Shown here: piece after piece, positions 1-4,820 of the stretch
Layout of the letters: every line of letters starts with the position of its first letter
Numbering within the stretch: position 1 is the stretch's first letter
Assembly (NCBI GenBank): GCA_029937205.1
Contig: JAPYQV010000199.1
Location: forward strand, 1 to 5,846
DNA from: Alphaproteobacteria bacterium
GTDB lineage: Bacteria; Pseudomonadota; Alphaproteobacteria; UBA828
Reading direction: 5' to 3'
DNA: 5,846 bases
Translations under genes and position numbers: made by a program
Notes under the pieces: generated by a model
The model's database searches: none
Seen by the model: the letters and a program-made list of their open reading frames with translations, nothing else
Told to the model about the DNA's origin: nothing

Positions 1-1
1 G

Positions 2-352
2 GAGATTATTGAACACACCGCGACACCGATCGACCTCATGCTGTCAGATGTGGTCTTGCCTGGAACCATGAACGGCCCTAATCTTGCGGCCGTGGTTCGC
101 CACCGCAGCCCCACCACCCGTGTCGTCTACATGACCGGATATGCGAAAGAAGCGTTCAACAATTATACCGAATTGGATGAACGCGCCCATGTCATTCAAA
201 AGCCGTTCAAAAAGGCCGCCCTCGCCAACATTATTCGCAGCGTATTGGACGGGCGAAGAGACGCGCTGAGTCGTTGGACGGCCGAACTCACCACACGCCA
301 TTATGATCAGTTCTTGTGGGCATCGAGGAAGGCAAGCAACGACTGGAAATAG
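2..352 (+). CDS. C-terminal part of a protein ending in a response-regulator receiver domain (5' end outside window)
   Basis: Partial gene, open from the left edge of the window. The 116 visible residues are most of a CheY-like receiver domain, which accepts a phosphoryl group from a histidine kinase. The likely phospho-acceptor Asp is encoded at 47-49 within LSDVVLPG. The conserved Thr of MTGY is at 134-136 and the conserved Lys of QKPF at 200-202. The DVVLPG..MNG signature is typical of receiver domains at the C-terminus of hybrid sensor kinases in alphaproteobacteria, so this is probably the tail of a hybrid kinase (inference). A stand-alone CheY-like regulator is also possible, because the N-terminus is missing. 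The ATG at 38 lies inside the domain and is not a credible start. The last 15 codons overlap the 3' end of the opposing hydrolase gene, and this polar tail lies beyond the receiver fold. Confidence 0.88.
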   Translation, partial: EIIEHTATPIDLMLSDVVLPGTMNGPNLAAVVRHRSPTTRVVYMTGYAKEAFNNYTELDERAHVIQKPFKKAALANIIRSVLDGRRDALSRWTAELTTRHYDQFLWASRKASNDWK

Positions 353-1200
353 GCCTCGGGTTCCTCCCACATGATCACATGCGTGCTGTTCTTGAAGGTA
401 CAGACTTCAGAGTTCGGTAATTCGTCATGCATGCGCCGGCCGACGCCGGCATCATAGCGCCCGGTCATGATCAGCGTCGGTTGAGTGATCTTGTGCAAGT
501 CGGGAATTCGGTTCCAATCCTCCATGGCGCCGGTGTAGCAAAATTCGTTGGGGCCCTGGAGGGCAACGAAGGGTGCCGGATTGAAGCCGAGGATGGAGCG
601 GTTCAAGGCGTCGGGCCAGGTTTCCAAGCAGCAGACAAAGCGGTAATTCAGCAACGTCAGCGCCGCCTCATATTCGGGATGATCGAACATGCCGCGCGCC
701 TCGTAGCGCTGCATCATCGCTTCGGTCTCTGTGCCGAGCACTTTTCTGAGGCGCAACTGCTCGCCAACCGAATGGACGATATCCGCCGACCCGTTGGCGA
801 TGATCAGTGATTTGAAACTGTCGGGATAGGTGAGCGCGTACTCGATGCCGAACCAGGTGCCCCAGGAATGGCCATAAAGGTGAACGGTGCCGAGGCCAAG
901 CGCCTGGCGCACGGTTTCGGCCTCGCGCACATAACGCGCCAATGTCCAGAGCGCCGGATCGTCGGGCTGGTCCGATGCGCCGCAGCCGAGCTGGTCATAG
1001 CAGACGACACGATAGCCCTTGTCGGCAAGCCAGGAGTGGGAATCGCGAATATAATCGCACGCCATTCCGGGGCCGCCATTAAGGCAAAACAACACTTCAT
1101 CGCCGGCGCCAAAGCTGTAGGTCACCAGATTGTAGCCATCGACTTCGACGTTCCGAATCTCATCGGCCTGACGCTCGTCGATCAATTTATTATGACCCAT
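307..1200 (-). CDS. Proline iminopeptidase-family (S33) alpha/beta hydrolase
   Basis: Complete protein of 297 residues with an alpha/beta-hydrolase fold, close in layout to the proline iminopeptidase / tricorn-interacting-factor-F1 group, which cleaves N-terminal residues from peptides or hydrolyses amino-acid amides. Visible landmarks are the oxyanion-hole NGGPG at 41-45, the nucleophile elbow GHSWG with Ser112, the catalytic Asp250 in TGRYD, and His274 in STHV. A helical cap spans about 140-235 and includes QGPNEF, whose Glu219 fits a substrate amino-terminus ligand of this family. The second Glu that in F1 directly follows the catalytic Asp is Ala251 here, so true aminopeptidase activity is uncertain and an amidase or esterase is possible. 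No signal peptide is seen, so it is probably cytoplasmic. The ATG has no convincing Shine-Dalgarno site and overlaps the ancestral end of the M20 remnant upstream. Family is clear; substrate is not. Confidence 0.9.
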   Translation of the reverse strand: MGHNKLIDERQADEIRNVEVDGYNLVTYSFGAGDEVLFCLNGGPGMACDYIRDSHSWLADKGYRVVCYDQLGCGASDQPDDPALWTLARYVREAETVRQALGLGTVHLYGHSWGTWFGIEYALTYPDSFKSLIIANGSADIVHSVGEQLRLRKVLGTETEAMMQRYEARGMFDHPEYEAALTLLNYRFVCCLETWPDALNRSILGFNPAPFVALQGPNEFCYTGAMEDWNRIPDLHKITQPTLIMTGRYDAGVGRRMHDELPNSEVCTFKNSTHVIMWEEPEAYFQSLLAFLDAHKN

Positions 1201-1453
1201 TCGGTAGAGACATCTGCACCAATTTTACCTAGTAACTGACGCCGAACAAGATGGCATCGTCGTTAAAATTGTAATTGGGATTGTGCACGTCGCAGGTGCC
1301 TTCACCGGCGCCATTGCCGATCAATATGTAGCAGCCGGGGCGGCCCTTGATCATGAAGGCAAAATCCTCGGCCGCCATGATCGGCTGCATGTCGCCCAGA
1401 TTCAATAACGCTGACATTTTCTCACCCGTCGCGTGCCTCATCCGGGCGGCGCC
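1190..1453 (-). pseudogene. Decayed C-terminal remnant of an M20-family amidohydrolase/peptidase
   Basis: An open stretch of about 70 codons from 1441 to 1229 matches only the extreme C-terminus of M20-family metal-dependent amidohydrolases (hippurate hydrolase / IAA-amino-acid hydrolase type). Recognisable pieces are AAEDFAFM, RPGCYILIGNG, and HNPNYNFND, whose His is a metal ligand in the family. Intact members are roughly 380-400 residues, so about 80 percent, including the other metal ligands, is missing. The reading ends at TAG (1231-1229) just after GVSY, where the family normally has YW. The same frame then continues with a family-like VKLV tail to TAA at 1192-1190. This looks like a TGG-to-TAG nonsense change on top of a 5' deletion. 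It cannot be an active enzyme. It sits between the TPR gene and the hydrolase gene in the same orientation. Expression as a small protein is possible but unsupported. Confidence 0.75.
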
Positions 1454-2536
1454 TCAATTAATTTCTTCTGCGCGCATCTCACGTATCGCATCGGCCCTGG
1501 CCTGCCATTCGTCCGCCTCGGCATCGCGCCCGGTTTGGCGCAACAGATCGGCGTAATTCCGCAGCGTCTCGGCGGCGCCCGGGCGCAGTTCGTCAGGCGC
1601 CTTACTGTCGATCGCCAGCGCGCGTCGATATAGCCGTTCGGCCACAATGTGATCGCCCTGGTCATGATGGAGCCGGGCCAATGTGGTGAGGGTTGCCGCC
1701 ACGTCGGGATGCTCAGGCCCAAAGACCTTCTCGCGGATTTCCAGCGCGCGCTCGGAGAGCGGCACGGCTTCGGCATGTTTGCCGAGTGAACGATAGAGCA
1801 AGGCCAACTCGTTGAGGCGCTGCGCGACATCGGGGTGATTTGAACCGAGCGCCTTCTCACGAATTGCCAGCAGGCGCTCGGACAAGGGCTCGGCGTCGGC
1901 GTATTTGCCTTGCGACTGGTAGAGCAAGGTCAATTTGTAGAGCGGGTAGGACACGAAATCATGCATCGGGCCGGCGGCTTTCTCGACAATCGCCAGCGCG
2001 CGTTGGTAATAGGGCTCCGCCTCAGCGTACCTGTCTTCGGCCAAATAGAGTTCGGCCAGGCTGTTGAGAAAGCTTGTGAGCAGCGTATTGTCCGGGCCGT
2101 GGGTCTTCTCAACAATTGCCAGCGCACGCAGGAAACCGGCTTCGGCTTCGCCGTATCTGCCTTGCGCCTGGTCATTGAGCGCCAATTCACTCAGGCTTGC
2201 GGCGACGCCCAGGTGGTCGGGCCCGAGAAGCCGCACCTGAACCTCTAGCGCGCGCTGGTAAAACGGCTCGGCGTCACCGTATTGGCCTGCGGCGGCATAG
2301 AGCCCGGCCAATTGGCTGAGCAATTTGGCGACCAGCGGATGGATCAGGCCAAACTCGTGCACGCCGAGCTTGAGTGCCTCTTCCGTGTGGGGAACGGCCT
2401 CGAGATAACGCTCCTGCGGCTTGAGTTCGGCCGATTTTTGCAAGGCATCCTCGATCGGCGACGAATTGCCGAATGCCGCTGCGGGCAGCAGCGCCGCCAA
2501 CACCAAAATGCACCCTATCCAGCGGATGAATGGCAT
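1454..2536 (-). CDS. Exported tetratricopeptide-repeat protein, kinesin-light-chain type
   Basis: A 360-residue protein. The N-terminus (about 1-23) has a basic residue, a hydrophobic core and an AFG/N cleavage-like site, indicating Sec export, probably to the periplasm. The mature part is almost entirely TPR. The RALAI-type helix recurs with its leading Ala at residues 47, 89, 131, 173, 215, 257, 299 and 341, exactly 42 residues apart. Linkers such as GPDH, GSNHPDVA and GPEHPDVA mark the kinesin-light-chain (TPR_10/TPR_12) subfamily. Such repeats form a superhelical scaffold for binding other proteins; no catalytic domain is present, and the partner is unknown. The start lies 16 bases after the stop of the metal-transporter gene, suggesting co-transcription, though the Shine-Dalgarno signal is weak. 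The stop is immediately followed by the M20 remnant in the same frame. Family assignment is firm; the role is unknown. Confidence 0.9.
   Translation of the reverse strand: MPFIRWIGCILVLAALLPAAAFGNSSPIEDALQKSAELKPQERYLEAVPHTEEALKLGVHEFGLIHPLVAKLLSQLAGLYAAAGQYGDAEPFYQRALEVQVRLLGPDHLGVAASLSELALNDQAQGRYGEAEAGFLRALAIVEKTHGPDNTLLTSFLNSLAELYLAEDRYAEAEPYYQRALAIVEKAAGPMHDFVSYPLYKLTLLYQSQGKYADAEPLSERLLAIREKALGSNHPDVAQRLNELALLYRSLGKHAEAVPLSERALEIREKVFGPEHPDVAATLTTLARLHHDQGDHIVAERLYRRALAIDSKAPDELRPGAAETLRNYADLLRQTGRDAEADEWQARADAIREMRAEEIN
1487..2398 (-). repeat. 126-bp coding repeats of the TPR domain (eight units)
   Basis: The eight 42-residue TPR units are visible in the DNA as a 126-bp periodicity. 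On the plus strand the string ccagcgcgcg or a close variant occurs at 1615, 1741, 1867, 1993, 2119 and 2245, each exactly 126 bases apart; it encodes the Arg-Ala-Leu core of the second helix of each unit on the minus strand. No unit has gained or lost a codon. This is an internal feature of the gene, not a mobile or intergenic repeat. Confidence 0.85.
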
Positions 2537-2552
2537 GTTCCGAATCCAATTT

Positions 2553-3470
2553 TCAGGTCTGGAATTCCTGGCGTGCTTCGTCCACGCCTTCCGGATCGGC
2601 GTGGATGATCACTTCGGCATTGGGAAAGGCGGCGAGGATATCCAGTTCCACCGTATCGGAGATTTCGTGCGCGGCATTCAGGCTGAGACTACCGTCCATG
2701 GAGATGTGCAACTGTATGAAACTGTTCAGCCCAGCCGAGCGGGTTTTCAGATCGTGGCATTCGATCACCGAGGGGTGGCCGAGGACGATTTCCTTGATCC
2801 GTTCGCGATCGGCATCGGGCAACTCGTGGTCCATCAGGTGATCGAGCGATTCACGCGCGATCCGGAACGCGCTGTAGATGATAAAGCCGGCGATGATCAG
2901 GGCGACGATCGGATCGGCCATGCCCCAATCGAGAAACATGACCAGCAGAAGCGAAACAATGACACCGCCATTGACCAGAATATCGGTGGCGTAATGCACC
3001 GAATCGGCGCGAATCGCCAAGGAGTTGGTGCGCCGCGCCACCGAGCGCTGGTAGGCCACCAGGGCCGCCGTGACGGCGATGGAAAATACCATCACGCCGA
3101 GGCCGACCGCACCCTGCTCGATGGCGCGGGGCTCAAGAAGACGCCCGACCGCTTCGACAATGAGGTATATGCCGGAGGCGCAAATAAACGTTGCCTGCCC
3201 GATGCCGGCCAGGGGTTCCGCCTTGCCATGGCCAAATCTATGTTCTGAATCAGCGGGTTGCAGGGCCTGGTGCACCGCGTACAGGTTGATCAGCGAGGCC
3301 AGCGCATCCATTGCCGAATCGGCCAGGGACGAGAGCAGGCTGACCGAGCCGGTCATCAGCCAAGCGCCGAGTTTGAGGACGATCAGCAGCAACGCGACGC
3401 AGACAGCGGCGCGCGTCGCGCGCTGCATCAGGCGCTTGGCTTGCTCGCCGGTTATAGTTGGCTGTGCCAT
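2553..3470 (-). CDS. Cation diffusion facilitator transporter (FieF/YiiP-like Zn2+/Fe2+ efflux)
   Basis: An inner-membrane proton-coupled exporter of divalent metals (Zn2+, and possibly Fe2+, Cd2+ or Mn2+), 305 residues against about 300 for E. coli YiiP. Six hydrophobic segments precede a cytoplasmic C-terminal domain from about 210. All YiiP metal ligands are recognisable at near-constant offsets. The transport site is Asp51, Asp55, His159 and Asp163; the loop site is Asp74, His77 and His81 in the HRFGHGKAEP loop; the C-terminal dimer site is His239, His255, His268, His290 and Asp292. The D-D-H-D transport quartet is the Zn/Cd/Fe type rather than the Mn-selective type, so zinc efflux is the best guess. 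It lies 47 bases downstream of pdxH and 16 bases upstream of the TPR gene, in the same orientation. No clear Shine-Dalgarno site precedes the ATG, and no metal-regulator gene is visible nearby. Confidence 0.95.
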   Translation of the reverse strand: MAQPTITGEQAKRLMQRATRAAVCVALLLIVLKLGAWLMTGSVSLLSSLADSAMDALASLINLYAVHQALQPADSEHRFGHGKAEPLAGIGQATFICASGIYLIVEAVGRLLEPRAIEQGAVGLGVMVFSIAVTAALVAYQRSVARRTNSLAIRADSVHYATDILVNGGVIVSLLLVMFLDWGMADPIVALIIAGFIIYSAFRIARESLDHLMDHELPDADRERIKEIVLGHPSVIECHDLKTRSAGLNSFIQLHISMDGSLSLNAAHEISDTVELDILAAFPNAEVIIHADPEGVDEARQEFQT

Positions 3471-3517
3471 CGGCCAAGTTTAGCGGTAGAGCGGCTCGAC
3501 TGCGCGAATTTAGATTC

Positions 3518-4117
3518 TCAAGGGAAGAGGCGTTCGCTCACCCAGCCGTCAGAATCCCCTGGGCCGCGTTCATATTGCAATCTTTCATGCAGGCGTGAGG
3601 CGCGGTGCTGCCAGAATTCGATGCGCTCCGGCACCAGGCGGAAGCCCGACCAGAAATCCGGGCGCGGCACATTGCCGATAGCGAATTTGAGCGCGTATTT
3701 GGCGACGCGGCGTTCCAGAGCCAACATGCCCTCCAGGGGCGACGACTGCTTCGACGCCCAGGCGCCGATCTGGCTGTCCTTTTGCCGCGTCGCGAAATAG
3801 GCATCCGCTTCGGCCTCGGAAACCAGGGAGACCGGTCCCTCGACCCGCACTTGCCGGCCGAGCGGCATCCAAAAAAAACATAACGCCGCATGGGGATTGA
3901 CGCGCATATGGCGCCCCTTCCGGCTATCCAGATTGGTGTAGAAAACGAAACCGCTCTCGTCATACCCCTTCAACAGGACCATCCGCGCGCTCGGCCGCCC
4001 GGCTTCGTCCGCCGTCGCCAGGGTCATCGCCGTGGGTTCCGTGAGACCGCATTCCTCGGCGCCCGCATACCATTCACCAAACAGGTCGAATGGGTCTCTT
4101 CCCTGGGCCATCGCCAT
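3518..4117 (-). CDS. pdxH: Pyridoxine/pyridoxamine 5'-phosphate oxidase
   Basis: FMN-dependent cytoplasmic enzyme that oxidises pyridoxine or pyridoxamine 5'-phosphate to pyridoxal 5'-phosphate, the last step of DXP-dependent vitamin B6 synthesis and of salvage. From the ATG at 4117 the product is 199 residues; E. coli PdxH is 218. Aligned by motif to E. coli, the substrate and FMN residues are present at a constant offset of 22: Arg45, Lys50, Tyr107, Arg111, Ser115, Trp169, Arg175, His177 and Arg179, within RMVLLKGYD, KDSQIGAWAS, PDFWSGFR and RASRLHER. A GTG at 4126 would add three residues, but the GGAAA at 4131-4127 abuts it, whereas it sits 9 bases from the ATG at 4117, so the ATG is preferred; a further ATG is at 4111. 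It heads the minus-strand run and is divergent from the lipoprotein gene. The usual C-terminal end RLxP is RLFP here, so the protein is complete. Confidence 0.95.
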   Translation of the reverse strand: MAMAQGRDPFDLFGEWYAGAEECGLTEPTAMTLATADEAGRPSARMVLLKGYDESGFVFYTNLDSRKGRHMRVNPHAALCFFWMPLGRQVRVEGPVSLVSEAEADAYFATRQKDSQIGAWASKQSSPLEGMLALERRVAKYALKFAIGNVPRPDFWSGFRLVPERIEFWQHRASRLHERLQYERGPGDSDGWVSERLFP

Positions 4118-4126
4118 GCCGTTCAC

Positions 4127-4131
4127 TTTCC
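4127..4131 (-). promoter_or_regulatory. Shine-Dalgarno-like site that decides the pdxH start
   Basis: On the minus strand GGAAA lies 9 bases before the ATG at 4117 and directly against the GTG at 4126. Normal spacing is about 5-10 bases, so this supports the ATG. The match to the anti-SD sequence is modest. Confidence 0.4.
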
Positions 4132-4191
4132 GCTTTTTTTGTATTGTTTCATGGTCTTATCACCATCGCGCCGGAGCGCTACCGCGCCTAC

Positions 4192-4201
4192 TGTGATCAC
4201 A
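4192..4201. promoter_or_regulatory. Perfect palindrome TGTGATCACA in the divergent control region
   Basis: A 10-bp perfect inverted repeat midway between the divergent pdxH and lipoprotein genes. The half-sites resemble CRP/FNR-family TGTGA/TCACA, but the usual 6-bp (CRP) or 4-bp (FNR) spacer is absent, so a classical CRP site is unlikely. Position and symmetry fit an operator for some dimeric regulator; which one cannot be said. Chance occurrence is possible. Confidence 0.25.
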
Positions 4202-4225
4202 AACACATCAATCCGCCACAATTTA

Positions 4226-4264
4226 TTGTCATAATCCGGAATCCGCCAATATTAGTTCTATTAT
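4226..4264 (+). promoter_or_regulatory. Candidate promoter for the glycine-zipper lipoprotein gene
   Basis: In the AT-rich part of the intergenic region TTGTCA (4226-4231, 5 of 6 to the -35 consensus) is followed after 18 bases by TATTAG (4250-4255, 4 of 6 to the -10). A better -10 match, TATTAT (4259-4264), lies slightly downstream but has no acceptable -35. Either would start transcription shortly before the leader stem-loop. I found no convincing hexamer pair for pdxH on the opposite strand. Confidence 0.25.
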
Positions 4265-4280
4265 GTGCATAGAGAGTGTT

Positions 4281-4300
4281 GCCGTACTTGAAAGTGCGGC
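4281..4300 (+). promoter_or_regulatory. Stem-loop in the 5' leader of the lipoprotein gene
   Basis: GCCGTAC (4281-4287) pairs with GTGCGGC (4294-4300) in a 7-bp stem, with one G-U pair, around a TTGAAA loop. It lies 33 bases before the start codon and is not followed by a T run, so it is not an intrinsic terminator. If transcription starts near 4265-4272 the hairpin would sit almost at the mRNA 5' end, where such structures stabilise some outer-membrane-protein mRNAs. Function is inferred only. Confidence 0.3.
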
Positions 4301-4319
4301 CCATAAAATCCCTTGGAGT

Positions 4320-4325
4320 GAGGAG
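4320..4325 (+). promoter_or_regulatory. Strong Shine-Dalgarno site for the lipoprotein gene
   Basis: GAGGAG ends 8 bases before the ATG at 4334. It is one of the two best ribosome-binding sites in the window, fixes this start, and suggests the lipoprotein is well translated. Confidence 0.7.
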
Positions 4326-4333
4326 CGAAGACT

Positions 4334-4816
4334 ATGAAAATCGTGCGAAATGCAGCCCTTGGCATCGCGTTGCTCGGCATGGTCGGGCTCGGCGCGTGCA
4401 ATCAAAATGCCGGCGACAAGGAAACCATTGGCTCGCTCGGCGGTGCCGCCCTCGGCGGTCTGGCCGGCGCGCAAGTCGGCAGTGGCTCGGGCCAACTCGC
4501 GGCGACCGCAGTGGGCGCCCTAATAGGATTCTTCATCGGACAAGAAGTCGGCAAATCGCTCGACAAGGCGGACCAGCTCTACGCCGAGCGCTCCGCCGGC
4601 GATGCGCTCGAATCAAACCCGACCGGACAAAGCAGCACCTGGAGCAATCCGGACAGCGGCAATAGCGGCACCATCACGCCGACCCGCACCTCCTACACCG
4701 ACTCCGGCCAACCATGCCGCGAATATCAGCAAACCGTCACCATCGGCGGCGAGACCCAGCAGGCCTACGGCACCGCCTGCCGCCAGCCCGACGGCAGCTG
4801 GCGTATCGTTAATTAG
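4334..4816 (+). CDS. Glycine-zipper outer-membrane lipoprotein, 17-kDa surface-antigen family
   Basis: A 160-residue lipoprotein. The N-terminus has Lys and Arg, a hydrophobic core and the lipobox LGAC with the lipidated Cys22. The residue after Cys is Asn, not Asp, consistent with outer-membrane sorting under the E. coli rule. Residues about 32-73 are a glycine zipper with two hydrophobic hairpin-like halves (GGAALGGLAGAQVG and ALIGFFIGQEVG), typical of the Rickettsia 17-kDa antigen / RT0821-Lpp0805 surface-protein group. After a Ser/Asn/Gly-rich linker (about 95-125), the C-terminal 35 residues form the small surface-antigen domain, with Cys128 and Cys149 that could form a disulfide and the ending DGSWRIV. 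The family is thought to be structural in the outer membrane; a precise function is not established. It is divergent from pdxH, an arrangement I recall from other alphaproteobacteria (memory, not checked here). It converges with the hydrolase gene with only 4 bases between stops. Confidence 0.9.
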   Translation: MKIVRNAALGIALLGMVGLGACNQNAGDKETIGSLGGAALGGLAGAQVGSGSGQLAATAVGALIGFFIGQEVGKSLDKADQLYAERSAGDALESNPTGQSSTWSNPDSGNSGTITPTRTSYTDSGQPCREYQQTVTIGGETQQAYGTACRQPDGSWRIVN

Positions 4817-4820
4817 TTAG

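Larger units (their letters stand above)
4118..4333. other. Divergent intergenic control region between pdxH and the lipoprotein gene
   Basis: The only sizeable non-coding stretch in the window (216 bases), clearly more AT-rich than its surroundings. It should carry the promoters of both divergent genes. The short open frames crossing it have no ribosome-binding site or recognisable protein. A run of seven T on the plus strand at 4134-4140 lies just upstream of pdxH and reads as an A run in the pdxH leader. Confidence 0.7.

Noticed and set aside
38..352. Complete small protein starting at the ATG at 38
   Set aside because: The frame is open to the window edge and the residues before it (E-I-I-E...P-I-D-L) fit the receiver fold just before the phospho-acceptor strand, so the real start lies upstream.
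2508..2536. TPR protein as a lipoprotein because of Cys9
   Set aside because: Cys9 lies near the start of the hydrophobic core without a lipobox or a long enough signal region before it; an ordinary signal peptide ending near AFG fits better.
2421..3248. Long plus-strand open frame of 275 codons opposite the metal-transporter gene
   Set aside because: It lies antisense to a gene whose metal ligands all match YiiP. The translation has no recognisable fold and no ribosome-binding site; it is a shadow frame.
4124..4126. GTG at 4126 as the pdxH start
   Set aside because: The Shine-Dalgarno-like GGAAA abuts it with no spacer, while the ATG at 4117 has normal spacing. The difference is only three residues and not fully excluded.
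4131..4141. Run of T on the plus strand that could be an intrinsic terminator
   Set aside because: No plus-strand gene ends here and no stable GC-rich stem directly precedes it. It lies in the pdxH leader as an A run.
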